Source: Planctomycetaceae bacterium
GTDB taxonomy: Bacteria; Planctomycetota; Planctomycetia; Planctomycetales; Planctomycetaceae
Assembly (NCBI GenBank): GCA_020426325.1
Contig: JAGQQG010000016.1
Location: forward strand, 1 to 64,000
DNA length: 64,000 bases
Direction: 5' to 3'
Made by a program: the position numbers and the translations under genes. The notes beneath the pieces were generated by a model. That model ran no database searches. It saw only the letters and a list, made by a program, of their open reading frames with translations, and was not told where the DNA came from. Below are positions 1 to 8,118 of the stretch, in pieces; position 1 is the first letter of the stretch, and each line of letters begins with the position of its first letter.

Positions 1-161
1 TGGTTCCCTTGGAAACCACCGTATCACTATACTGAGACCACGTCGGAACGCAACCCCGTGTTCCAGGTCCAGCGTCGCAGAATTCAGACGCGATGCGCGG
101 CCGATGACATCTGAACTCGCCAGAGTTCAGCGACAAAAAGCACCCCATCTTCACCTGTCCC

Positions 162-692
162 ATGACCGGCAGCTCGACACTTCATTGTCAGCGAACGCTT
201 GAATGTGCGGAGGGGTATCTGTTGCTGGGGATGCCAGACACGGCACTGCGGGAGTTGGCGAGGATTCGGGATTGGGGGCCGTATTCAGCCGAACACCTGA
301 GGTTGCGGGGCGAGATTCTGCGGACTGAGAAACGGCATGACGAGGCACTGGCGGCCTTCGAGCAGGCGGACAAACTCGACCCGGATGATGTGTCGACCTT
401 GCTGGGGATTGCGTGGTGCCTCAAGCGGCTGGACCGGCTGGATGACGCGATCGAGACAATGCACCGGGCCTATCGAGCAAGTCCGAAAGAGCCGATTGTG
501 CTGTACAACATCGCCTGTTACTACTCGCTTGCAGGCGACAAGGAACAGGCCCTGGCGTGGCTTGGCCGAGCGCTGCGGATGTCGCCTCGCTTTCGAGAGT
601 TAATTCCGGACGAGTCAGACTTTGATCCACTGCGCCATGATCCTGATTTCCAGTTCATGGTGGAGGACCCCAGTGAGGGGACTGGCGAGTGA
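162..692 (+). CDS. TPR-repeat protein
   Basis: A soluble 176-residue protein made mostly of tetratricopeptide repeats. At least two full TPR units are visible between about residues 40 and 145, with the usual pattern of small residues, an Ala/Leu-rich helix B and the closing Asp-Pro (for example the segments ending KLDPDD and RASPKEP). There is no signal peptide or membrane segment, so it is probably a cytoplasmic adaptor. The C-terminal segment with the FDPLRHDPDFQ motif is a common end of TPR proteins. It is convergent with the kinase gene to its right, so the two are not co-transcribed. Its partner cannot be read from the sequence. Confidence 0.8.
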   Translation: MTGSSTLHCQRTLECAEGYLLLGMPDTALRELARIRDWGPYSAEHLRLRGEILRTEKRHDEALAAFEQADKLDPDDVSTLLGIAWCLKRLDRLDDAIETMHRAYRASPKEPIVLYNIACYYSLAGDKEQALAWLGRALRMSPRFRELIPDESDFDPLRHDPDFQFMVEDPSEGTGE

Positions 693-723
693 TCGTACGC
701 ACCTGTTGTTAGCGCTGGTCTGG

Positions 724-743
724 ATTCCCGCCTGCGCGGGAAT
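724..743. repeat. REP-like palindrome between convergent genes
   Basis: The perfect inverted repeat ATTCCCGC-CTGC-GCGGGAAT lies inside the longer stretch TGGATTCCCGCC...GGGAATGACGG (721-748). It is the only copy I see in this window. The same sequence type is known as a dispersed intergenic repeat in many bacterial genomes. It sits between the convergent ends of the TPR and kinase genes, where its hairpin could also stop transcription from both sides. Confidence 0.7.
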
Positions 744-791
744 GACGGTTGGATTGGGGACGACTCTCAGGAACTGGGGAGTGCTCGGACC

Positions 792-1598
792 TCAGCCGGC
801 TTTGCGGCGCTTGCGGGCGATGTGCCTGAGGGCTTTTGCCTTGGCGGGACGGAAGGCCTTCAGCATCTGCTCTGCATCCCGGAAACGCTTGCGGGGGATC
901 GGTTCGATCGCGCGATGAATGACTGCGATCATCTCGGGATGCAAACGCCCCCGGAGTTTCTGATAGTTCGGAGGCGGCCATTCAAAGGGCCACTCGGGCC
1001 AGACGCCGGTCAACATGCGGTACATGATGAGCCCCAGCGAGAAGACGTCGGACCTCAGCGACGGTTTGCCCATCGCCTGCTCAGGAGCCATGTAACCGAT
1101 GGTGCCCGTTCCGGAACCTCTCACGGTTTTTTGTGCCACTTTGGCGATCCCGAAGTCGGTCAGCTTCAGTCGATTGCCCGGGAACAGAATCAGGTTTTCG
1201 GGCTTGATATCGCAGTGGATAATGCGGTGTTTGTGAGCGAACGCGACCGCTTCGATCATCTGTTCGGCATAGTCGAGTGCCGTGGCGATGGACATGCGGC
1301 TACTGAGCCGTTCGTTGAGCGTTCGCTCTCCGAGGGGGAATGCAATGACAAACTGGCCATCAATGAACGAGGCGTTTTTCAGCGGAAGGATGTGAGGATG
1401 TTCCAGACGAACAGCAAGACGAACCTCGTGGCGAAAGTCGTTCAACACTGATTCATTGATGTTCTCGGAGTGAGGAACTTTCAGAGCGACGCGGATCCCT
1501 TCGATGGTATCCATCGCGCGGTAGACAACCGCAAACCCCCCGCTGCTGATCCGCTTCTCAATGCGGTATTTTCCGAGTCGTTGCCTGGCCTTGAGCAC
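792..1598 (-). CDS. Ser/Thr protein kinase (PknB-type), catalytic domain only
   Basis: A Hanks-type kinase of 268 residues that would phosphorylate Ser/Thr on cytoplasmic proteins. Visible motifs are the Gly-rich loop SSGGFAVVYR (18-27), the ATP-binding lysine in VALK (K40), the catalytic loop HCDIKPEN (128-135), DFG (148-150) and MAPEQ of the activation segment. The residue before the catalytic Asp is Cys, not Arg, making it a non-RD kinase. There is no transmembrane or sensor domain, unlike many planctomycete kinases. The GTG at 1598 is chosen because it follows GGCGGGGGAAAC and starts 11 codons before the kinase fold; the frame stays open to 1745, but that extension looks non-coding. Confidence 0.82.
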   Translation of the reverse strand: MLKARQRLGKYRIEKRISSGGFAVVYRAMDTIEGIRVALKVPHSENINESVLNDFRHEVRLAVRLEHPHILPLKNASFIDGQFVIAFPLGERTLNERLSSRMSIATALDYAEQMIEAVAFAHKHRIIHCDIKPENLILFPGNRLKLTDFGIAKVAQKTVRGSGTGTIGYMAPEQAMGKPSLRSDVFSLGLIMYRMLTGVWPEWPFEWPPPNYQKLRGRLHPEMIAVIHRAIEPIPRKRFRDAEQMLKAFRPAKAKALRHIARKRRKAG

Positions 1599-1748
1599 GT
1601 TTCCCCCGCCCACAAGACATCTGTCTGCGTTTCTTTGCCATCCTCTCCGTAGTATCGGCAAAACGCAAGTCCCGACGCCGGTCAGAATTGCAGACTGTTG
1701 TGAACGCCTCCGGCAGAAACTGCCGAATGAACTGGACCGCTGCAACAG

Positions 1749-2195
1749 TTATTCGTCTTTCGCTGGCAACTGAAGCGGATCGCGATGCCCCTTTCTTCTC
1801 AGCCAGTCGACAGCCCGGTGGACGTTCTTTTGCCGGAGGAGCATTATTTCCAAGGCGCGTTTCCCCGGAAGATCGAGCAGGGCAATCCCCACGAGCATCG
1901 TAAGAATCCCCTGACCAGGCAGGACCAACATTCCAATGCCCATCACCAGAAAAATGGCCCCGAAGATGTTCTTGATGATTCGTGATGAGATGCGCAGGGC
2001 CGGATGGCGACCGCCCCAGCCGTCGTCGCGGTCCTTCGGATCGTGCAGGAAATAGTCAGCCGGCATCCACGTGAGCAGCATCGGCACGACAATCAGCGTG
2101 CCGAGAAAAGTCACACCCGAGAGAATGACCATCCCCCAGGTCAATTGGGGATGCGCACGGACCCATTCGGTCCCCATTTCCAGCCATTCGCTCAT
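1749..2195 (-). CDS. PGPGW-family membrane protein
   Basis: A 148-residue inner-membrane protein. One hydrophobic segment spans about residues 18-43 and a second hairpin about 75-105. The second holds the signature VLPGQGILTMLVGIALLDLPGKR-like sequence, which matches the PGPGW family with Gln in place of the usual Pro. A charged C-terminal tail follows. The family has no established function. It lies just downstream of the sigma-54 activator gene on the same strand (gap 28 bp) and may be co-transcribed with it. Confidence 0.7.
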   Translation of the reverse strand: MSEWLEMGTEWVRAHPQLTWGMVILSGVTFLGTLIVVPMLLTWMPADYFLHDPKDRDDGWGGRHPALRISSRIIKNIFGAIFLVMGIGMLVLPGQGILTMLVGIALLDLPGKRALEIMLLRQKNVHRAVDWLRRKGHRDPLQLPAKDE

Positions 2196-2223
2196 TGCTC
2201 GTCAGCCCTGTGTCACGAATGTC

Positions 2224-5200
2224 CTATTCGATCCTGTACTTCTTAAGCTTGCTGTAGAACGTGCTCCGTGGCAGACCGAGCAGCCGTGCGGCCTCGGCTT
2301 TGTTGCCCTGGGCAGCTTCCAATGCATTGACCAGATTGGATCGCTCCGCTTCTCGTTTGGAGCGCCGATCGCCAGCAGCGGGTGGCCAGGTACGCGTAGG
2401 CGACGAGTCGGTCGTTTGAGAGGTCGGTTTCAGTTCCAGGATCTGACGGGGGTGTTTTGCCGGGTTCGTGATCTCCTCGGGAAGCGATGCTCGCGAGATC
2501 TTCGATCCCTCGGTGAGCACCACTGCGCGTTCGATGGCATTCTCCAGTTCGCGGATATTGCCGGGCCACGAATGGTTGAGCAATGTCTCGATAGCTGCAT
2601 CGTCAATCTGTGTGATCGATTTATTGGTCCGCTGATTCGACCGGGCGAGAAAATGCATGGCCAGGTCGAGGATGTCGTCTTTCCGATCGCGCAGCGGGGG
2701 TAGTGTGACACTGATGACGTTCAAACGATAGTACAGGTCCTCGCGGAATCTTCCCTCAGCGATTAGTTGTTCGAGATCACGATGCGTGGCTGCAACCACA
2801 CGCACGTCGACATGAACCGTGCGATGGCTCCCCACCGGTTCGAACGTCCGCTGTTGCAGGACTCGCAAAAGTTTGATCTGGACGTCAGGCGAGATGTCAC
2901 CAATTTCGTCCAGGAACAGAGTTCCTTTGTCCGCAAGCTGGAAGCGACCGATTTTATCCTCACGCGCATCCGTAAACGCTCCCCGGACATGGCCGAACAG
3001 TTCGCTTTCCAGCAACGTGGGCGACAGAGCTGCACAGTGCAGGCTCACCATGGGTTCCTCGCGGCGCGGGCTATTGTCGTGAATGGCTCGTGCGAGCAAC
3101 TCTTTACCTGTGCCACTTTCGCCCCGGATCAGAACTGAAGATTCACTGATGGCGACTTTGCGAACTGTAGCGAACACCTGGCGAATCGCCGGGCTGTTGC
3201 CAACGATCTCTCCCATGTGGAATTGCTGCTCGTCAGGGTCGGCCGGTCTTTGAAGCTCGGCTCCCTGAAGATTTAGCTGCCGTTCGAGAAAGCCGATCTG
3301 ACGCTTCTGGTCGACAATCTGGGCCATTCGCCTTTCAAGTTCGGCCTTGATCTGACTGAAGTCCTCATGCACCTTGGCAAAGTGCAGTGCAAACCCTGCG
3401 AATCGTTCGATGGCGCTGAGAAACGTGCCATCCTCCTGAGTGAACGCCGCTAAATTCGATTTCGATCCCAATACGATCAGTCCGACCAGTTCCCCATCGA
3501 CCTCCAGACCGTGAATCAGGTCTGCTCCCAGATTCCTCATCAGAACTTGTGTCGGAGACGTCCCGGAACGTAATCGTTGCAGGGAAATCCCCTGTCGCAA
3601 TGACGACCAATGCGAAGAGGATAAATCGAATTTCGAGGTGAAGGGAGGGGCGCCCAACTGAGCAAACAGCTCAAATGTTTCGTTGCCATCTTCCTTGAGA
3701 TAGCAGGCTGCACGTCTCACTCCCAGGACTTCACTGCAGGAGAGCAGCACCTGATCGGCTAACGAGCGGCGATCCGCCAGGCTGGAGACTGCCCGGTTCA
3801 TCTGCTGGATGGCCGTATTCAACTGGTACTTCTCGCGAAAGAACTCCTGGTCGATGACACGCTGGATCCGGTTCTTCAGCCACCCCAGGGCAATGATCGT
3901 CAGCATGAGGGCAATCGTGACTGCGAACGTCTGGTTAATCAGTGACATCTCCTGCCGTAGCGCCAGGACGCTCCCCCCGGCGATGACCAGACTGTAAACA
4001 ACAGTCAGAGCAGCACTCACCACGTAATAAAACATACCGCGGCTGATGACCTCGTCGATCAACATCAGGCGATACCGAACCATGCCGACGGCATAGGCCA
4101 GCATGAACGGAAAGCTTGAAAGGAACATCGGTACCTGGACCTCTCCCAAAGCCAGCCTCACCGGGTCAAAGAAAGCAATTTTGGCGGCATAAAGCACAAA
4201 TCCTGCTGACACCAGGGCCGCCACGAGCATCCATTGAACCTGACGCCGTTCAATCAACTGACGTGTCGAGCGAGCACTGTAGGCCAGGAAAACCAGTGTC
4301 AGAACGAAGTACACAGCAGCGAACCCGACGTATGCGATGATCCCCTGCCGGGCCAATCGCAGCAGCGAGTCACCGATGATAGCCGTCTGAGACTCCCAAA
4401 CTGCGACAAACGGGCTCTGTGACCCGACGCCCCCACCTCCGACGTTGGTTGCCAGAGCGGACACAATCACGATCGAGATTACCAGGTACACTGCGAATGT
4501 CACCGGAACCGCATAGATGACAACACGTGTTGTCCGTGGCCAATTCAGCATGAATGGCTTTGGAGAGGGATAGACCACGAACAAGTGAAGTAGAACAGCA
4601 GGCAAGAGCACTGCTGCAACGACAAACGGCAAGCAAAACCACAGACTGCCTGCGACGACCCACCAATGGCTCCCTCCCACAAATGCCACAAGAGTCACAA
4701 ACCCCAACACAAAAAAGAGCCGGACAGCACGGTCAGCGGGACGGTTCCAATAAGCCACTGCGCTCAGAAAGACGATGATCAGCTGAGGAACCAGCCAGAT
4801 CAATGTCAGCATTAACCCGCCCACAGGGAGCGGCTGTAATAACACCCAGCTGCTCGCTGGGGTGGAGTTTCCGCCACGCAGGAAACGCACCTTCGCGTAA
4901 CGCTCTCCACCATCAATCTCAATTAACGTGAGCTTGGACTTCCCCAGCTCGGTCTCGTCTGGATCAACTCCACGAAACTGTCGTCCGCCAACGTCAAGCC
5001 GAGCGTTACGCAAATCGACCAGAGTTTTAGAGAAGTCTGCGAAATTCCGGATGGGCTTCCCGTTCATCTCGAACAGTAAATCACCAAGTTCCGGTGGAGA
5101 TTGCGCACCAATCTTGTGTTGATGCTCGGGAGTCCCGTAGATCGTTACTCCTAATTCTGGACGATCATTCAGCGAGCGTGCAAGGATCGTGCGAAACCCT

Positions 5201-5298
5201 GTGTCCGGCGTGGTCACGACAAAGACAAGAGCGACCACACAATAGAAGACACTCAACCCTCCTATGGTCGAGAGCAGGATTTTGACCCATTTGACCAT
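2224..5298 (-). CDS. Membrane-tethered sigma-54-dependent activator with PDZ, multi-TM and GAF domains
   Basis: A 1024-residue transcription activator. In order: TM helix (about 6-28), a PDZ-like domain (about 45-150), some eight TM helices (about 160-450), a GAF-type domain (about 500-650), a coiled linker, the sigma-54 AAA+ domain (about 690-920) and a C-terminal Fis-type helix-turn-helix ending in KAEAARLLGLPRSTFYSKLKKY. The AAA+ part shows Walker A GESGTGKE (about 728), Walker B LFLDEIGD and arginine-finger region. The sigma-54 contact loop reads GAFTDA instead of GAFTGA, a variant also seen in other groups. Such an activator would open sigma-54 RNA polymerase promoters; here the signal is apparently sensed at or across the membrane. 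The ATG at 5298 directly precedes the first TM helix. Confidence 0.88.
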   Translation of the reverse strand: MVKWVKILLSTIGGLSVFYCVVALVFVVTTPDTGFRTILARSLNDRPELGVTIYGTPEHQHKIGAQSPPELGDLLFEMNGKPIRNFADFSKTLVDLRNARLDVGGRQFRGVDPDETELGKSKLTLIEIDGGERYAKVRFLRGGNSTPASSWVLLQPLPVGGLMLTLIWLVPQLIIVFLSAVAYWNRPADRAVRLFFVLGFVTLVAFVGGSHWWVVAGSLWFCLPFVVAAVLLPAVLLHLFVVYPSPKPFMLNWPRTTRVVIYAVPVTFAVYLVISIVIVSALATNVGGGGVGSQSPFVAVWESQTAIIGDSLLRLARQGIIAYVGFAAVYFVLTLVFLAYSARSTRQLIERRQVQWMLVAALVSAGFVLYAAKIAFFDPVRLALGEVQVPMFLSSFPFMLAYAVGMVRYRLMLIDEVISRGMFYYVVSAALTVVYSLVIAGGSVLALRQEMSLINQTFAVTIALMLTIIALGWLKNRIQRVIDQEFFREKYQLNTAIQQMNRAVSSLADRRSLADQVLLSCSEVLGVRRAACYLKEDGNETFELFAQLGAPPFTSKFDLSSSHWSSLRQGISLQRLRSGTSPTQVLMRNLGADLIHGLEVDGELVGLIVLGSKSNLAAFTQEDGTFLSAIERFAGFALHFAKVHEDFSQIKAELERRMAQIVDQKRQIGFLERQLNLQGAELQRPADPDEQQFHMGEIVGNSPAIRQVFATVRKVAISESSVLIRGESGTGKELLARAIHDNSPRREEPMVSLHCAALSPTLLESELFGHVRGAFTDAREDKIGRFQLADKGTLFLDEIGDISPDVQIKLLRVLQQRTFEPVGSHRTVHVDVRVVAATHRDLEQLIAEGRFREDLYYRLNVISVTLPPLRDRKDDILDLAMHFLARSNQRTNKSITQIDDAAIETLLNHSWPGNIRELENAIERAVVLTEGSKISRASLPEEITNPAKHPRQILELKPTSQTTDSSPTRTWPPAAGDRRSKREAERSNLVNALEAAQGNKAEAARLLGLPRSTFYSKLKKYRIE

Positions 5299-5708
5299 CT
5301 ATCGCTACTCGATTGGCGCCGAAATACAGCGCCGAAACTAACATGTCGACTATGGCGCCGCAATCATTTGCACACTTGTTTACTGTGAAAATGGTGAAAT
5401 TTTGGTCAATTTGCGATTTTAAAAAAATGGCGAGCCATTTGGCACGCAGTGTGCCTTTCAGACCACCAGTAAGATTACCCAGCCTGACCCTCGGACACAT
5501 TAACAGCATCATACGACGACGCATCCTCCTGATTGCAGCCTGACCCACTCTGCTCTCAGCCATATTCGGATTTCGCAAATGTCGTAGATGCTGGTGGACG
5601 AGGGTTTTTCTATGCGCTCTGAGCTCCTTCGGGCTCGTTGTTGCTTTCCTCGGACCAGTTCTTTAATTTTCCTCCGAGCAATTTTGAAAGCAGTGTCATC
5701 GAGGAGGT
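5299..5708. other. Divergent intergenic region, sigma-54 activator / EVE gene
   Basis: No convincing gene lies here. It holds three copies of a GCGCCG(A/C)AA motif near the activator start (5316-5324, 5330-5338, 5355-5363), an A-rich stretch around 5420, and two perfect palindromes side by side: AAATGGC-GA-GCCATTT (5425-5440) and GGCAC-GCAGT-GTGCC (5441-5455). The region is likely to carry promoters for both flanking genes. Confidence 0.6.
5439..5455 (+). promoter_or_regulatory. Sigma-54-like -24/-12 element
   Basis: The sequence TTGGCACGCAGTGTGCC has GG and GC dinucleotides separated by exactly 10 bp. It matches the whole -24 half (TTGGCACG) and the TGC of the -12 half. Transcription would start near 5465, leading into the EVE gene. 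Because the element is palindromic, a weaker version also reads on the minus strand toward the sigma-54 activator gene, which supports autoregulation but does not prove it. Confidence 0.5.
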
Positions 5709-5714
5709 GTGGGC

Positions 5715-6215
5715 TTGGGTTCCGGGAAGGCGAAGCACACAGGAAGATTCTGGCTCCTGAAGAGTGAGCCGGGGTGCTATTCGATCGACGATCTGGCAGC
5801 CGAGAGCGGGCAGACCACGTTCTGGGACGGAGTTCGTAACTACCAGGCTCGCAATTTCCTACGGGATGACTTCCGGGTGGGGGACCGAGCCTTCTTCTAC
5901 CACAGCAACGCAAAGCCGATGGCCGTTGTGGGGACTGTTTCCATTAGTCGAGCGGCTTATCCCGATCCAACGGCATTCGACAAAACTCAGCAACACTATG
6001 ATCCCAAGAGCGATCCTGATGATCCCACCTGGTTCGTCGTTGATGTCACTCTGCTCCAAAAATTTCCTGAGCCCGTGACGCGTGACCAGCTCAAGGATTG
6101 TGGAGAGTTGGCAAACATGGTGCTGATGCAGAAAGGCTCTCGTCTCTCCGTGCAGCCTGTGACATTGCAGGAGTGGAAAGCTGTTCACAAACTGGCGGGC
6201 GTGAAGGACGTTTAA
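5715..6215 (+). CDS. EVE domain-containing protein
   Basis: A protein of about 166 residues that is almost entirely an EVE domain (PUA-like fold, as in thymocyte nuclear protein 1), thought to bind modified bases in RNA or DNA. The family motifs WLLKSEP near the N-terminus, WDGVRNYQARNFL and the FYHSN strand are all present. The start is set by the ribosome-binding site GAGGAGGT at 5701-5708: the GTG at 5709 touches it and is too close, while the TTG at 5715 has 7 nt spacing, so I use the TTG. The next gene begins 38 bp downstream and is probably co-transcribed. Confidence 0.85.
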   Translation: MGSGKAKHTGRFWLLKSEPGCYSIDDLAAESGQTTFWDGVRNYQARNFLRDDFRVGDRAFFYHSNAKPMAVVGTVSISRAAYPDPTAFDKTQQHYDPKSDPDDPTWFVVDVTLLQKFPEPVTRDQLKDCGELANMVLMQKGSRLSVQPVTLQEWKAVHKLAGVKDV

Positions 6216-6253
6216 GGCACGATCACTCTGATCCCCGAAGGAAGCCCAGTTCG

Positions 6254-7375
6254 ATGTCGCACGAGCCGGAAACCCACACTCAACCGGTTCGTAAGCAGTG
6301 GTACCGGACTAAAGCGTTCAACCTCTCTCTCGGATTGGGGGTCACGGTCGGTTGCCTGTGGTGGGCTTATTTGGTCATCGCGGATGGCCGGCCCGCTGCG
6401 ACGGTCTTCAGGGAGATTGGCAGCGCCTTTGCTCAGGCGAACTACTGGACGCTTCCACCCATCTGGTTGCTGCTGTTTGTCTTTTACTGGATCAAGGCTT
6501 GGCGTTGGAGAATGCTCCTGGCGCCACAGGGAGACTTTCGGACGAGCACACTTTTCCCGCCGGTCATGATCGGCTTTGCATTCAACAATGTGTTGCCAGC
6601 CCACCTTGGCGAGTTTGTGAGGGTTTTCGTCTTCTCACGCCAGCAACGTCAGCCATTCAGTCCGGTGCTGATCAGTGTGATCCTCGAGCGTGTGTTGGAC
6701 ATCATCGCAATCTTGGGATTACTCATGCTCGGGTTGTTGTTTGTGCCGGACCTGCAGCAGAACGAGCAGATCCGCGGGTGGATGTTCGTTGGAGCCGGAT
6801 TTGTCAGTGTCGCTTTGCTAGGTGCTGCTGCCTATCTCATCTGGACAAAACCCTTTGTTTCAGTGTTTGAATGGTTCCTGCAATGGATTCCCTTTCTGCC
6901 TGCCAGTCTGAAGGAAAAACTGTCCGAGATGCTGGAACAAGGGGCGAGTGGCCTGTCATCACTGAAGAGCGGTCGTCTGCTCGCGGGGCTGTTATTCACC
7001 TCATTCCTGCAATGGATGATCAACGGGGTGATCATCTCGTTGGCGCTCTGGAGTTTCGGCTTCCATTTCTCGATATGGGTCAGTTGCATCGTCATTGGGG
7101 TGACCGCGTTTGGCGTCACAATTCCTTCATCTCCCGGTTATTTCGGTGTGATTCAGACCTGCTTTTTGCTTGTGCTGCAATTCTTTACGGACGACAAGGA
7201 CGGAGTCTTCGCAGCCTCCATTTACTATCACATGGCCCAGTGGATACCGGTGACAGCCATCGGTCTGGCGTACTTCGTACGGACACGATTGCACGTATCA
7301 GATATTGAGGACGCCCGGGAAGAGATGTCACATGAAGTCGAGGAGACGGCAACAAAGGTTGCCACAAACGTCTGA
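6254..7375 (+). CDS. Flippase-like / lysylphosphatidylglycerol-synthase TM-region family protein
   Basis: An integral membrane protein of 373 residues with about eight hydrophobic helices, of the UPF0104 / LPG-synthase transmembrane family. The signature around VILERVLDIIAILGLLMLG and the conserved SSPGYFGVIQ segment near the C-terminus are present. Members are linked to transfer or flipping of lipid-linked molecules, but the substrate here is unknown. The ATG at 6254 is preceded by GAAGGAAG (6237-6244). An acidic cytoplasmic tail (EDAREEMSHEVEE) ends the protein. It is convergent with the DUF434 gene. Confidence 0.78.
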   Translation: MSHEPETHTQPVRKQWYRTKAFNLSLGLGVTVGCLWWAYLVIADGRPAATVFREIGSAFAQANYWTLPPIWLLLFVFYWIKAWRWRMLLAPQGDFRTSTLFPPVMIGFAFNNVLPAHLGEFVRVFVFSRQQRQPFSPVLISVILERVLDIIAILGLLMLGLLFVPDLQQNEQIRGWMFVGAGFVSVALLGAAAYLIWTKPFVSVFEWFLQWIPFLPASLKEKLSEMLEQGASGLSSLKSGRLLAGLLFTSFLQWMINGVIISLALWSFGFHFSIWVSCIVIGVTAFGVTIPSSPGYFGVIQTCFLLVLQFFTDDKDGVFAASIYYHMAQWIPVTAIGLAYFVRTRLHVSDIEDAREEMSHEVEETATKVATNV

Positions 7376-7387
7376 TGTTCTCTTAAT

Positions 7388-8113
7388 TCAGGCATCGTCC
7401 CGCAGGTCGATGGGAACGTTTTCGCCGAGTCGGGTCTGAACAATCTCAGCTGCAAGATTGGTCCAGCGGCGACAGTCATCCAGCACAGGACCGTCGGCTG
7501 TGATGACGACGTTGGTGGAATTTCGGAGGACTGCATCCGGGTCGGGAACGAGGTTCACAGTCCAAGGCCATGCATGCTCGACAGACAACTCCAACATGAT
7601 TTTTTTCAGGCGTCCGCTGTTGGAGACGGGCTGGTCGAGCCACCACTGGCAGAGATTGATCCCTGCGGCCTGAAGAGTTTCGCCGAGGAGAGTCAGTGCG
7701 GGGATCGTCTCCTCAACGCGACGATAACTGCCATGCATGCTCGCCATGTCGCGGAGACTGCCGTCCCGTCCGACAAGTAGGACGCCACCCGACAAAGCCG
7801 CTTCGATGGTTGTCAGCAAGTTGAACCCATCGATGTCGACGGTCTCTCCTGCGAGTTGTGAACTGAGGACTTGCCTTTTGCGACGACTGGCAAGTGACTG
7901 ATCCGAACAGGATGATCGTGCAACGGCCAGACGCTGCCGCTCGGTGAGTGTGAACCGGTCCCCCACGAGTTTCAGCGATGAAGGCATCGCGTAGCCTCGT
8001 GTGAGCAACCAGCTGAGATGTCGTACAGCCTCGCGCAGGGATGGCTGAAAAACGGCGGCAAACAACTCTTTGTCATGTGGATGGGAACCACGATGTTTGC
8101 GAGTGTCGGGCAT
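7388..8113 (-). CDS. DUF434 / DUF5616 domain protein
   Basis: A 241-residue soluble protein of a family better known from archaea. The N-terminal part carries the DUF434 pattern KLVGDRFTLTERQRLAV followed by a Cys/Arg-rich segment. The C-terminal part has the DUF5616 pattern beginning VDIDGFNLLTTIEAAL with GRDGSLRDMASMHGSYRR, a likely nucleotide- or metal-binding core rich in Asp. The family's function is not known. The ATG at 8113 lies 5 bp after the end of the upstream EamA gene, which suggests co-transcription; upstream in-frame codons overlap that gene and are unlikely starts. Confidence 0.72.
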   Translation of the reverse strand: MPDTRKHRGSHPHDKELFAAVFQPSLREAVRHLSWLLTRGYAMPSSLKLVGDRFTLTERQRLAVARSSCSDQSLASRRKRQVLSSQLAGETVDIDGFNLLTTIEAALSGGVLLVGRDGSLRDMASMHGSYRRVEETIPALTLLGETLQAAGINLCQWWLDQPVSNSGRLKKIMLELSVEHAWPWTVNLVPDPDAVLRNSTNVVITADGPVLDDCRRWTNLAAEIVQTRLGENVPIDLRDDA

Positions 8114-8118
8114 AACGG

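Noticed and set aside
1599..1745. Upstream extension of the kinase frame
   Set aside because: Its residues look random, and the GTG at 1598 with a GGGGGA site just before gives a complete kinase domain.
5313..5543. Plus-strand frame in the divergent region
   Set aside because: It covers the palindromes and the sigma-54-like element, has no ribosome-binding site and no sensible protein composition.
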